Assembly: GCA_964445695.1 (NCBI GenBank)
Contig: CAYULF010000029.1
Coordinates: 1-64,000, forward strand
DNA from: JAUIKM01 sp964445695
GTDB taxonomy: Bacteria > Bacteroidota > Ignavibacteria > Kapaibacteriales > UBA7675
Direction of reading: 5' to 3'
Length of the DNA stretch: 64,000 nt
Part shown: one piece after another, positions 34,918-43,929 of the stretch
Position numbering within the stretch: position 1 is the first letter of the stretch
Layout: each line of letters begins with the position of its first letter
The notes under the pieces: model-generated
What the model saw: only the letters and a program-made list of their open reading frames with translations
What the model was told of the DNA's origin: nothing
The model's database searches: none
Program-made: the position numbers and the translations under genes

Positions 34918-35385
34918 CGCCGCGACGTTTGTTTAATACAGCGTTGCGAACGGGATCGCAATTTAACACAATCGGTTTGAAGAAGCCGGAAGTTCCGTCA
35001 CCGAGTAACATCAGGCGTGCGAAAACTCTTCCAGCCCAAAGAGGAGTCCGCGCGGACGGAACTGCCCGGCTTCGGCCGATCAGGCAAAATGCAAAGCAGG
35101 CGTCTCTTTCAGGCGTCGATGAAATATGAAGTCAGAACGCCTGGATCTGACGTCGGAATTGCGCTCGGCAGCAGCCCCGCAATGGGCAGCGGGGCTGTTG
35201 ACCGGCTGAAAATTTATCTTTTGTTCAGAAGCGGATTGTTGCATTTAACGCAGCCACGAGTACCTTACTACCGATAAATCCATCACCGCCTTCGTGTTAA
35301 CATTTGAGCCGAAAACACTAAATGACCGAAACGCGTACCGTGCACGGCGGCATTTACCGATCCATCGAATACCACGAAGAGTCCG
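34918..35385. other. Intergenic leader between the two paralogues
   Basis: 468 nt without a convincing frame. A perfect 9-bp hairpin CAGCCCCGC/GCGGGGCTG is at 35172-35180 with 35189-35197, without a T-run. GTTAATACCAACTC at about 35387-35402 mirrors GTTAATAACTCAAC in front of copy 1. Promoter and leader of copy 2 are probably here. Confidence 0.45.
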
Positions 35386-35970
35386 GTGTTAATACCAACT
35401 CTTAATTTTTGCAGGAACAATCCCATGAATTCCACGAAGTTTTTTTCACTTCTCCTTGTTGCAGCTTTTTGTGCGTGCCCGCTGATGCTGCAAGCCCAGG
35501 ACGGCGGCAGAGCCACCGGTCAGGCCAGTCTTTCGGCTACTTTCGGCGGCGACGCTGAAGACAATGCGACGGAACTCAACTCCAGCATCGACGTCAGCTG
35601 GGATGAATTCAAAGAAGTCGACAACATCACACGCCGGGCGGCAATCAACAGCGCAGCAATGAAGAATATTCTGTTTGAAACGGAAACAGGCGACGACGGC
35701 GATTCGCGCATTGATATCGTTGAAGAATCGACCGGCCGCTATCGCATTTACGTGTACCATGTTGTCCGCATTTGCCGCTGGTACTGCGGCTGGTGCTGCG
35801 TTCCCCGCTACTACCTGGTGTGTTTCCGTGCAACATCGCTCGTGAGCGACTGGAAATCCGGCACACGTCTGACGCTGGCGCTTGAAGACGACGTGACCTT
35901 TGAAGACAGCGACAAAAACACGATAACCGTGGTCGCAGGCAAAAGCACGCTCGACTTTGTCATTCCGTAA
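35386..35970 (+). CDS. Secreted protein with CRWYCGWCC core, copy 2
   Basis: The first ATG that gives a signal peptide is at about 35425 (MNSTKFFSLLLVAAFCACPL), with CAGGAA 8 nt before it; the frame is open from 35386. Numbered from that Met, RICRWYCGWCCVPRYYLVCFR has Cys at 117, 121, 124, 125 and 133, the same spacing as copy 1. The N-terminal SWDEFKEVDNITRRAAI and C-terminal FEDSDKN ... FVIP blocks also match. Outside these blocks the two proteins are quite different, so the core is under strong constraint. Function unknown. A 14-bp-stem terminator follows. Confidence 0.8.
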   Translation: MLIPTLNFCRNNPMNSTKFFSLLLVAAFCACPLMLQAQDGGRATGQASLSATFGGDAEDNATELNSSIDVSWDEFKEVDNITRRAAINSAAMKNILFETETGDDGDSRIDIVEESTGRYRIYVYHVVRICRWYCGWCCVPRYYLVCFRATSLVSDWKSGTRLTLALEDDVTFEDSDKNTITVVAGKSTLDFVIP

Positions 35971-36003
35971 ACCGTCCCCGGCCGGATAACGACCGAATAC
36001 GGA

Positions 36004-36037
36004 AAAACGCCGGTGCATGCAATTGCACCGGCGTTTT
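36004..36037. terminator. Rho-independent terminator (bidirectional stem)
   Basis: A perfect 14-bp stem AAAACGCCGGTGCA/TGCACCGGCGTTTT (36004-36017 with 36024-36037) and 6-nt loop, ending the transcript of 35386-35970. Confidence 0.9.
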
Positions 36038-36173
36038 ATTGTTTAACGGCGCTCACGGGCAGGAGCGTAGGTCGGGTTTTAACACTTAATACACGCGGTG
36101 GATTAACACATACCTGAGGGAACGCACATTGGCACGACCTTCGGGTTTGAGCGTTTGGCTCCCGTTGATTAAC

Positions 36174-36213
36174 AAAAAAATGGGCCTGCCGATCCCGAAG
36201 GAGCGGCAGACCC
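36174..36213 (-). terminator. Rho-independent terminator with UUCG loop
   Basis: On the minus strand GGGTCTGCCGCTCC and GGATCGGCAGGCCC pair (one mismatch, one wobble) around a TTCG tetraloop, and are followed by ATTTTTTTG. It lies 27 nt beyond the stop at 36240. Confidence 0.9.
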
Positions 36214-36239
36214 TCTCGCGTCACAGGATGGATGACGGA

Positions 36240-39200
36240 TTAGCGAAGCAGGAGAATCGAAGTAGTTTCAGCGCCCATATCTGTCTGCATGCGCAACATG
36301 TACACGCCGCCGGAGATGTTGTCGACGGCAGGCACAGCGTCGGAAAGCGGAATGTTAAACAGGCCCGCCGGCAGATCGCCGTCAAGGAGCGTTGCGACAA
36401 ATTGTCCGCGGAGGTCAAGCAGTTCGAGAGCTACATGACCGGGGCGTTTAACTTCGAGTTCAATCCGTGCTTCGGTCGTTGCCGGGTGTGGATAGATACC
36501 GGCAATCTCGGCGCCGGCGGACAACGCGGCGTCGCTGTTGTGTACGGAGGTCGCGTTTGGTTGTACGTCCAGATTGTCTATCGCCCAGCCCCAGGCATTG
36601 GCGGCGGCGTCCGTCCCGAGGCGGAAACGGACAAAGATCAAATCGCCCGGATTGAACGTCTCCTGCAGATTGATAACGCGGCGCTCAAAGAGAGCCGTGC
36701 TGCCCGGCGTCGTGGAGTTGCCTCCTCCATCCAGGCCTGCGCGATACGAGGCCGTGGCGGATTCGTAGGCGCGTGAGTCGTAGCCGGGAATCAGCGGCAC
36801 CCAGTTGCACCCGTCCGAACTCCCCTCGACGATCGCAAAATCAAAAAAGAGCTGGTCCTGCCAGTCGGGAGCGGTTCCTTCTTCGACCAACACAACTTCG
36901 TCGTATTCGAGTGTTGCGTTGTCCTGCGCCACGCGAACGGCAAAACGCGGCCACAAGACCATATTGCTCGCATTCGGGTAGGGATGCGGTGTGTGGAAAG
37001 CGTGATTGGCAAAACCCGGCGGCGTCGCGACCGACCAGCCGAACATGCGGAAGTCGGCGGCGTCGGTCGAATCGTTAAGATCAGTCGAGTAGGACACCAC
37101 TTCTTCCGGCGACCAGATAAAGATCTGACGATCCGGCGAGCGATACACCTGACCGTCCACGAAAGCCTGGGCGTAGACCGTCACGACGCCCTCACTTTCC
37201 ACCGCACTTTCAAAGTGGTAGTTGGTTGGTTCGGCATTCGCTTCCAGCGTTCCGATGCGGAATCCGTTTCTGAATATCCTTGTGGAGTCGTAGGCGCTGC
37301 GCTGGTCGATGGACACCGTCAGCATACCGTCGGGACTGACCGCGAGTTTGCTGATACGCGGCATCAGGGGAGGCTGCGGCGCGACGTAGTCGTCCAGTTG
37401 AGTCAGCTCGGTCGACCAGATGCCGCGTCCGTAGGTGGCGGCCACGACTTCGTTGTCCACAACATTGAGCTGGAAGATGCTTACGGCGGGCAGACCGTTG
37501 TCCGAGTACTCCCAGGAAGCGCCGCCGTCGGACGTAGTAAACAATCCAATCTCGGTCGCCGCCCACATGACCTGCGGATCAAAGGGCATTACCAGCAGGT
37601 CAAACACGGCCACGTCGGGGAAACCGGTCGTACTGACGCCGTCGACAAATCCGCTGAAGTCTTCCCAGCTGCTGCCGAAATCAGTTGTACGCAGGATTTT
37701 ACCCTGCCGCGGCGCGGAATACAGCAGATAGGCGGTACCGGGCTCGTCGGGATGCGTGGCGATGCCCGATGCTTCTATGTAGCCTTCGGGAATGTTGTGC
37801 GTGACTTCTTCAAATCGCGAACCGCCGTCGGTCGAGATATGAACGCCGCCGGAACGGTTGGACGGTGCATCGACGGTGACCTTGGACGAGGCCCAGACGA
37901 CGCGCGCATCTGCCTGCGACGCCTCGACATTACAGAATGGTCGATAGCCCAACCAACTGCCCTGTATGGACGTTTGCGACCAGGTCAGTCCAAAATCATC
38001 CGAACGCAGAATTCCTTTGGCATTCACGCTGAAGACCAGGTCGGGGTCCATGCGCGACTGCGCCACCTTGGTGATGAAGGACGAGCGCACATTGCCGCCG
38101 GGAATCAGACGCAGCCAGGTTTTACCGCCGTCGGACGAGCGATGGAAAATGTTGAACTGCGAGGTTGCCAGCAGCAGGTTTCCATCGCGTTTGTTCCATG
38201 CGACTTCAAATCCGTCGCCGCCGCCCGCCGGGTTCCAGGGCGTCGCCGCGGTTGGATTGGATGGTGAATACACGCTGCCGTTGTCCTGCAATCCGCCGAT
38301 GTAAGCGTCTTCTCCCGGCTTTTTGTCTGCGCCGTAGAACTGGCTTGTACCCATTCCAACCAGGTGGACCCAGTTCGTTCCACCATCCTGCGAATAGCCG
38401 ACACCTCCGTCGTTTGCAACAACGATGCGAAATGTCTGGTTGGCGGGATCGGGAATGGTGACAAGGTCGTGCTGGTCGGAGTGGACGCGGCCGAGCCCCG
38501 AGTTGTTAACAAGCCACCACGTGAGCGGCGACGCCAGTCGATTGAGATTCTCCGGGTCGACATCGATGCGGAAAATGTTAACACCGCCGACAAAGACAAC
38601 ATCCGGGTCAAATGGATGAACGACAATCGTGTTGTCAAACCAACCGGCGGTATAAGCTCCCTGGACCGCGCCGGACTGCCCGAAGGCGTTAAACCAGTTC
38701 GGGTCGGCGCCGGTATCAGGCAGCTCAACCCAGCTGTCGCCTGCGTCGGTGGTCATGAAAATGTCTGAAATTCCGCGCGGCCGTTCAACCGCGGCATAGA
38801 GGCGGTTCGGATCGCTTGGTGAAATTGCAAGCTCGGTGCGGACGCTGACGCCTGCCAGCCCAAAACCGCCGTCCGTCGGAACGCCGACATCGCCGGGCAG
38901 AGCAAAGTTATCGGCCGAAATGGTCCACGTATCGCCGGCATCAACAGATCTGATGACTCCGACCTCGTTAACGGCGGCGTAGAGTTTGTTGAAGTCGGTT
39001 GGGTCGTAGATAATCTGCTGGACGCGGTTGTCGGTATTAGCCGGCAGCACGCCTTCCGGATCAAATACCTGAGTCCAGGATTCACCGCCGTCTGTTGACT
39101 TGTAAATACCGCTGCGCCTGGCGGCCGGCGGTTTGGCGAACTGGTGCGCCCGCGAATCGTTACCGCACAGCAACACGACGTCCGGATTTGCCGGATCAAC

Positions 39201-39956
39201 GACAATGCGATTGATGGCGCCGAACAGCTTGCCGTCGGCGGTGGAGGTCAACTGCCGCCAGGTCTGACCGTGGTCCGTCGATTTCCAGACGCCCGAGCCT
39301 TCGATATCGACGACGCGACCGTAGCCCATGCCGGTTCCGGCATAGAGAATGTCGGGATTTGACTGCGATTGTTCGAGCGAGCTGGTCGAGAGGTTGGGAA
39401 GGTCCGGGGTTAAATCGGACCAATTCTGCCCCTGGTCGCTGGTGTACCAGATTCCGCCGCCGACCGATGCAATGAACCATGAATTACCGCCGGGGTCACC
39501 CGCATCCACGACTATGGCGCGGGCGCGACCGCTGATATTGCCGGGCCCGCGTTCGGTCCAGGGCAAGGGATCACCGGCAACCACATCTTTGCCGCTTTTG
39601 CGGGCCAGGGCTTTGCGTCGTTCTTCAACGCGATAGCCGGTGGGATATGTTTGCCCGCCGGCGCCTGTTTTGATTTCGGCCATCGCTTCGATGAAAGCTC
39701 CGGGGTTTTCGGCTCTGATACGGTCTTTCGACTCTTTGGCAGCCAGTTTGTTCAGGGCCGCCTGGATCTCGGCAGCTGCCTGTGAGCCGGGTTCTGCGCC
39801 TGCCAGCATCTCCTGCAATTCGGCTTGCATCTGACCGGCGGAAGTCACTCCATTAAACCTTGGTGAACTGTTGTTAAACGGATTGGTTAACACAACAAAA
39901 CCGCTTAACAGACATGTCAATCCCAGGGACCAAAAAAGTAGTTTTTTCGTCCTCAT
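36240..39956 (-). CDS. BNR/sortilin-like beta-propeller protein with T9SS sorting domain
   Basis: 1238 aa. Signal peptide about 1-25. From about 130 to 850 run BNR/VPS10-type repeats with Asp-box motifs (S-x-D-x-G-x-x-W: TSDQGQNWSDL, STDHGQTWRQL, STDGGESWTQV, TTDAGDSWVEL), usually one per propeller blade. The opening WTERGPGNISGRARAI is typical of Bacteroidota members annotated as glycosyl hydrolase or sortilin. Beta-rich domains follow, and the last 75 residues (GIYPHPATTEARIEL ... GGVYMLRM ... LLLR) form a T9SS type A sorting domain, so it is exported by the type IX system to the surface or medium. Asp boxes are structural; no catalytic activity is proven. Monocistronic, with its own terminator. 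Confidence 0.88.
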   Translation of the reverse strand: MRTKKLLFWSLGLTCLLSGFVVLTNPFNNSSPRFNGVTSAGQMQAELQEMLAGAEPGSQAAAEIQAALNKLAAKESKDRIRAENPGAFIEAMAEIKTGAGGQTYPTGYRVEERRKALARKSGKDVVAGDPLPWTERGPGNISGRARAIVVDAGDPGGNSWFIASVGGGIWYTSDQGQNWSDLTPDLPNLSTSSLEQSQSNPDILYAGTGMGYGRVVDIEGSGVWKSTDHGQTWRQLTSTADGKLFGAINRIVVDPANPDVVLLCGNDSRAHQFAKPPAARRSGIYKSTDGGESWTQVFDPEGVLPANTDNRVQQIIYDPTDFNKLYAAVNEVGVIRSVDAGDTWTISADNFALPGDVGVPTDGGFGLAGVSVRTELAISPSDPNRLYAAVERPRGISDIFMTTDAGDSWVELPDTGADPNWFNAFGQSGAVQGAYTAGWFDNTIVVHPFDPDVVFVGGVNIFRIDVDPENLNRLASPLTWWLVNNSGLGRVHSDQHDLVTIPDPANQTFRIVVANDGGVGYSQDGGTNWVHLVGMGTSQFYGADKKPGEDAYIGGLQDNGSVYSPSNPTAATPWNPAGGGDGFEVAWNKRDGNLLLATSQFNIFHRSSDGGKTWLRLIPGGNVRSSFITKVAQSRMDPDLVFSVNAKGILRSDDFGLTWSQTSIQGSWLGYRPFCNVEASQADARVVWASSKVTVDAPSNRSGGVHISTDGGSRFEEVTHNIPEGYIEASGIATHPDEPGTAYLLYSAPRQGKILRTTDFGSSWEDFSGFVDGVSTTGFPDVAVFDLLVMPFDPQVMWAATEIGLFTTSDGGASWEYSDNGLPAVSIFQLNVVDNEVVAATYGRGIWSTELTQLDDYVAPQPPLMPRISKLAVSPDGMLTVSIDQRSAYDSTRIFRNGFRIGTLEANAEPTNYHFESAVESEGVVTVYAQAFVDGQVYRSPDRQIFIWSPEEVVSYSTDLNDSTDAADFRMFGWSVATPPGFANHAFHTPHPYPNASNMVLWPRFAVRVAQDNATLEYDEVVLVEEGTAPDWQDQLFFDFAIVEGSSDGCNWVPLIPGYDSRAYESATASYRAGLDGGGNSTTPGSTALFERRVINLQETFNPGDLIFVRFRLGTDAAANAWGWAIDNLDVQPNATSVHNSDAALSAGAEIAGIYPHPATTEARIELEVKRPGHVALELLDLRGQFVATLLDGDLPAGLFNIPLSDAVPAVDNISGGVYMLRMQTDMGAETTSILLLR

Positions 39957-40421
39957 AATGCCTCACGTACTGATATGGGAGAAAACGTTTAAAGAGTAGC
40001 TATCGGCAGCCCCTGCCAGCATTGTGTGCAGCGTTCCGTCCAACGCCGCGAAATGGAGTTGTGTATACAGGATAAACAATATGCGGCCGTGTTAATGCAC
40101 GCACCGCCGCGGTGCACGCGAGCAGCACCGACCTTGAAGGCTAGTTAAACTGAAGTAGCGCATGCCGGTGTTTAATCGCTTTGTGTAATGATCCATCCTG
40201 TGTGCCCACGACGAACCCGGCATTTGCTGTGTATGGAGAGGTTGACAAGCGGCCAAACAAAAGGGTTACATGCGCACGTAAAAAAATGCATAAATCAGTA
40301 CCCACTTCTCGCAGGCTCATATCAGTGAAAGCGCGGCCGGTCGGCAGAGGACGCTTGCACAAGCGCATGCCGTTAACAAATACTCCCCTTGATTCGCCGC
40401 CGTCAGGCCGCCTGAAACTTG
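39957..40421. other. Intergenic, no gene seen
   Basis: 465 nt between minus-strand genes. Minus frames crossing 40141-40497 have no protein-like character. The promoter for 36240-39956 is expected near 39960-40080. Nothing else recognisable. Confidence 0.5.
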
Positions 40422-41057
40422 CTACTCTGAGTCGCGGCGCAGGAGACCAAACGCGAAGTCGCGGCCGAGGCCCTGCTTGTAGGCCAGGTGAATCCACATC
40501 ATCGCAAAAGGCTCCAGATAACGCGCAGCATACAGCAGTCCAGCGTCGACGGCGTCAAAACCGATTTCGGCCGCGAGATTGAGAACGGTGCGGCGCGCGT
40601 TCTCGTCGTCGCCGCAGACCAGCATGAGCGCTTTGCGGCCATTGTAATCCGGGTCGCGCATGTTCTCCGCGCCGGTGCTGTTGAACGCCTTTACCAACCT
40701 GGCCTGCGGCACCAGCGCGGCCAGGTGTTCCGCGGCGGAGGTTTCCGTGCCGACGGCCAAACCCTGCAGCCCTGGATTGAGCGGGTTGGTGACGTCAACC
40801 ATTATGCGGCCGCCCAGGTCTCCAGCGGCGGCAATCGCTTCAGCCGCCGCAGTCCATGGTGTAGCCAGAACGACGATGTCCGCGTCGCTGCAGGCGTCGG
40901 AAATGTTCTTGATGTCGGCATTCAACAGCGCAAGACGCTCCTTCAGGTCCGCGTCGTCCGGGCGACGGACTCCGAAACAGATGGAATGTCCGTTGGCCGC
41001 CCAACGTTCACCGAGAGCTGTGCCGACGTTGCCGGCGCCGATGATTGCAATCTTCAT
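40422..41057 (-). CDS. NADP-binding reductase, F420-dependent NADP oxidoreductase-like
   Basis: 211 aa from ATG 41057, with GGAAAG 8 nt upstream. The N-terminal Rossmann fold (MKIAIIGAGNVGTALGERW) and GVRRPDD (which could contact the NADP phosphate) match the NADP-binding domain of F420-dependent NADP reductases (PF03807). MVDVTNPL, LVKAFNSTGAENM and the C-terminal LEPFAMMWIHLAY are also typical. Whether this organism uses F420 is unknown; many homologues are simple NADPH-dependent reductases. It is the third gene of a leftward operon after YtxJ-like and PAP2 genes (32-nt gap), with no obvious pathway link. Confidence 0.8.
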   Translation of the reverse strand: MKIAIIGAGNVGTALGERWAANGHSICFGVRRPDDADLKERLALLNADIKNISDACSDADIVVLATPWTAAAEAIAAAGDLGGRIMVDVTNPLNPGLQGLAVGTETSAAEHLAALVPQARLVKAFNSTGAENMRDPDYNGRKALMLVCGDDENARRTVLNLAAEIGFDAVDAGLLYAARYLEPFAMMWIHLAYKQGLGRDFAFGLLRRDSE

Positions 41058-41089
41058 GGTCTTTCCTCTCAAATCACTTAAACATCCGT

Positions 41090-42034
41090 TCAGTCCAGCC
41101 GCGGAACAACAAATCCAAAAACTGTTCCGACGATTGCGCCGACGACAATATCGCTGGGAAAATGTTTACCTGCTTCGTAGCGCAGGTAGCCGGTCAGTGC
41201 GGCCGTGCCGAAGCTCAGGACGCCGACGAGATAACGCGAATCGCGATCCGGATAAAGCTCCGCATATGAACTCGTTAAAAATGCCGCCGAGGTAAAGGCG
41301 ATTGAAGTATGTCCGGAGTAAAACGATTTGGTGTAGTCCGGTTTGTAGCTGAGCTTTTTATCCAGACTCAGATCAGTGTTAAACAAATAAGGACGTCGGC
41401 GCGAAATGAGATTTTTAACCAGAAGATTCAAGCCGACGCTCAGCGACAGCGTCTGCGCGTAAGCCCCTATGTAGTCGCCCGCGCCGCCCGGATCCAATCC
41501 GTCAGTTTTATCCGGCAGAAAAAACGCGCCGGTCGCCAACGGTGCGGCAACGCTCAGATACATGCCCCAGTCGCTCAGGTCGGAAGCGGCGGGACTCCAG
41601 TTGCAGGCCGCCGAGCGATCCATGCGTTCAAAGAAGAGGACGGACCGCACTGAATCGGGCGTCAAGCGCTGTATCTCCGCCGCGCTGATGTCGTCCGAGC
41701 CGATCAGATAATGGCTGAACAGGGCCAGCGCCACGCCGCCTGCGATGCCGATCAGTTCGGGTTCGTCAAACTCGTACACCTGGTTGAAACTGCTGCGGGC
41801 GTCGATCACCTGCAGGCCGCGGCCGGCGGCGTAGAGCAGCAGAGCGGCGTGCAAAGATTCGGAATCGGCTTCGCGCGACGACTGTGTAAAATTCGGGCTG
41901 AATTCTGCTTCGGCGGCGCGCAACTGCGGGACACATGCAAAGAATTGCAGCGTCGCACACAGTGACAAACAAAAAAATGCCTTTAAAAGGCAAAAGCCGC
42001 CAACCGCCGGAGTGCGATCAGAAGGAAAAAACAT
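41090..42034 (-). CDS. PAP2-superfamily phosphatase, membrane/envelope
   Basis: 314 aa from ATG 42034, 14 nt after the YtxJ-like gene. A hydrophobic N-terminus (signal peptide or anchor) and further hydrophobic helices place it in the envelope. The three phosphatase motifs are present: KNLISRRRPY (K-x6-R-P), FYSGHTS (S-G-H) and RYEAGKHFPSDIVVG (R-x5-H-x3-D). Such enzymes remove phosphate from lipid phosphates, for example phosphatidate or undecaprenyl pyrophosphate. The gene sits between the thiol protein and the reductase; the actual substrate is unknown. Confidence 0.85.
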   Translation of the reverse strand: MFFPSDRTPAVGGFCLLKAFFCLSLCATLQFFACVPQLRAAEAEFSPNFTQSSREADSESLHAALLLYAAGRGLQVIDARSSFNQVYEFDEPELIGIAGGVALALFSHYLIGSDDISAAEIQRLTPDSVRSVLFFERMDRSAACNWSPAASDLSDWGMYLSVAAPLATGAFFLPDKTDGLDPGGAGDYIGAYAQTLSLSVGLNLLVKNLISRRRPYLFNTDLSLDKKLSYKPDYTKSFYSGHTSIAFTSAAFLTSSYAELYPDRDSRYLVGVLSFGTAALTGYLRYEAGKHFPSDIVVGAIVGTVFGFVVPRLD

Positions 42035-42047
42035 GAGCGGAAACCGT

Positions 42048-42515
42048 TTAAACGTCAAGAACTTCGGCGTGCAGAGCCTGGTCCAGATTGTCGGCGTTAA
42101 TTTGCCCGTGAGAAGCGTGCCAGCGCACCTCCCCATCGACCAACAAAAAGACCTGCGGACTTTCGTGCCGGATGCCGAATTCCTCGGCCACCCGGTTGGA
42201 GAGATCGCGTGCACCCTGCACCACTATCAGAGCCGCCGTTTCGCCTTCGTGCGCCGCAAGAAAGCGGCTGAATTCCTGATACGCATAGGCCGAAACGGAA
42301 CAGGCAACCGAATGTTTGAAAACCCAGCGGTGGCCGCCGCCCAGCAGAAAAGCGGTCAGTTCGTCCTGCGTTTGCGGTTGGTCAAAACCGGGAGGGAGCT
42401 CGCCTGGATGCATGCGCGTTCTCAGATTGGTAATGGCTGCGTAACAAAGAGCCGCACCCAACAAGCCCATCATCACGACATCGACGAAGACATTTGTAGT
42501 TGTCATAACCGCCAT
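42048..42515 (-). CDS. YtxJ-like monothiol thioredoxin-fold protein with N-terminal membrane helix
   Basis: 155 aa. Residues about 8-28 are a membrane helix (TNVFVDVVMMGLLGAALCYA). The rest matches YtxJ (DUF2847): VFKHSVACSVSAYAYQEF with the single active Cys72, then ARDLSNRVAEEFGIRHESPQVFLL and WHASHGQIN. YtxJ proteins occur in bacillithiol-using Firmicutes and Bacteroidota and are thought to act on bacillithiol-mixed disulfides. Usual YtxJ is about 110 aa and soluble; the anchor here is unusual. With PAP2 and the reductase it forms a tight operon, being the first gene. There is no clear Shine-Dalgarno site; ATG 42506 (MTTTNVF) is an alternative start. Confidence 0.75.
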   Translation of the reverse strand: MAVMTTTNVFVDVVMMGLLGAALCYAAITNLRTRMHPGELPPGFDQPQTQDELTAFLLGGGHRWVFKHSVACSVSAYAYQEFSRFLAAHEGETAALIVVQGARDLSNRVAEEFGIRHESPQVFLLVDGEVRWHASHGQINADNLDQALHAEVLDV

Positions 42516-42684
42516 TGATGTTTGGTAGGGAATAGCCGGTATTGCTCAGACAATACGACTCCATGGCAGCCGGATTGTTGTCTACGTGCTAAGCGAAGGT
42601 TAAAATGTAAAATTGGCATCACAATATCAGCAATATGTTGCGGGCACATCTTAATAAGCCGCGCAAAGAGGTAAATTTGATCAG

Positions 42685-43458
42685 ATGAAATCCGGCGATC
42701 GCGCAATATCGTTCGACTACAGCGACAGCATTCGCATTCTGCGCGCCATTCTGCGCGTCATTGAGCGGGCGGACCTGAATTGTGAATTCGATCCCGCCGT
42801 TTTGCGCTGCATATTTCGCGACGCGGAGGGACGCGAATACGCCCGCTTCCGCTGTCCGCCTGCTTTCCCCGTCGCATCCGCTCAGAGCGATCCGACCAAC
42901 TACAGCCGCCAGTTGAGCGCCGAACCGCCCGAGGCTTTTGTTCTGGTTCTGCAGTCCGGCCAGGCGGCGCTGGCCCGCACGCGACGCGGTCTCTTGTACG
43001 ACCACCGCATCATCCGTAAGTACATGGTGCGCAAAAGCCAGGGAAAGTCGCAACTGACGCATCTGAAAACAAAAGGAAAGTCGCGTCTGGGGTCGCGCAT
43101 CAGGCTGCAGCAGTCGGTCGAGTTTTTTGAGGAAATCAACGGCTGGCTGACGGAACAGAGCGAGGAGTTTGCCCCGGGACGCATTCTCTACGCCTGCGCC
43201 GCGAGTCTGTGGCCGCACCTCTTTCACAGTCGCATCGCCCCGCCCTTTGACAAAAAAGATGCGCGCCTGATGAAGATTCCGCGCGACTTCCGCAAGGCGA
43301 CGCTGGAGGAACTGGAACGCATGTGTCGTTTTGTCCTGCGCGGTCAGCTGGTCTGCAATCCGGCCGCGGCGGAGGCACAGGCGCTGCTTCGAACGCTGGA
43401 AATCGCAGACGACGGCGCAGATGAAACCGACCTCCGCGACGCAGACGACGAACTTTGA
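42685..43458 (+). CDS. Vms1-like release factor (VLRF1-type peptidyl-tRNA hydrolase) domain protein
   Basis: 257 aa. The core KYMVRKSQGKSQLTHLKTKG and the following SRLGSRIRLQQSVEFFEEINGWL fit the VLRF1 pattern (R-x-x-x-G-x-x-Q, then K-x-x-G-x-S-x-G-S-x-x-R), the eRF1-like fold of Vms1/ANKZF1 and its bacterial relatives. The Gln of GKSQ is the residue proposed to work in peptidyl-tRNA cleavage. Such proteins release nascent chains from stalled 50S-peptidyl-tRNA complexes. Soluble, with a basic centre and acidic tail. AGAGG lies about 20 nt before the ATG. The identification is from motif pattern only, but I hold it fairly firm. Confidence 0.65.
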   Translation: MKSGDRAISFDYSDSIRILRAILRVIERADLNCEFDPAVLRCIFRDAEGREYARFRCPPAFPVASAQSDPTNYSRQLSAEPPEAFVLVLQSGQAALARTRRGLLYDHRIIRKYMVRKSQGKSQLTHLKTKGKSRLGSRIRLQQSVEFFEEINGWLTEQSEEFAPGRILYACAASLWPHLFHSRIAPPFDKKDARLMKIPRDFRKATLEELERMCRFVLRGQLVCNPAAAEAQALLRTLEIADDGADETDLRDADDEL

Positions 43459-43576
43459 CGGACCTCACCCGCAATGAACTTCGATCGGTTTGGTCAGCTC
43501 AGCGCCACACTGTAAATTTCCGCGCTCTTTTTGCTTCTGCCATGTTTTACCAACCATTAATCACTGGGATTACCGT

Positions 43577-43819
43577 ATGATTCTCAACAACGCAACCAAT
43601 TCCGCCGCTACCTGGAATGTCAGCAATGCCGACGGCGCCGAGATGGGCTCCAAAAGCGCCAACTCCTGGGGGACCATTGTACCGCCTTCCGGCCCGTTCA
43701 ACTACACGGCCACGTTTTCCGGACCTGAAGGTTCGGCCACGGCGGACAATATCACAAATCCCGATGCATGCCTGACCTACACCGGTAAGGATCTGCTGGT
43801 GACGTATCCGGGCGCGTAA
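43577..43819 (+). CDS. Small hypothetical protein, 80 aa
   Basis: MILNNATNSAATWNVSN begins the protein, which is Asn/Ser/Thr/Gly-rich and beta-strand-like, with one Cys (DACLTY) and no signal peptide. The TWNVSNADG and SGPFNYTATFSG patterns recall small beta-sandwich proteins such as aegerolysin- or lectin-like folds, but I cannot assign a family. A GGGA lies about 8 nt upstream. It has its own terminator (43886-43929), which supports it as a real gene. Confidence 0.6.
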   Translation: MILNNATNSAATWNVSNADGAEMGSKSANSWGTIVPPSGPFNYTATFSGPEGSATADNITNPDACLTYTGKDLLVTYPGA

Positions 43820-43885
43820 TTGCCGCAGCGGCGCGGAATCCGTTCGCACTTATTGCTCGCGAATCAGGCTGACAGTGCACAATTC

Positions 43886-43929
43886 AAGCCCCTCACGTTC
43901 AGGCTTTGCCTGCGTGGGGGCTTTTTTCT
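43886..43929 (+). terminator. Rho-independent terminator
   Basis: Arms AAGCCCCTCACG and CGTGGGGGCTT (43886-43897, 43913-43923) pair with one bulge around an inner CAGG/CCTG stem, followed by TTTTTTCTTTTT. Confidence 0.8.
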
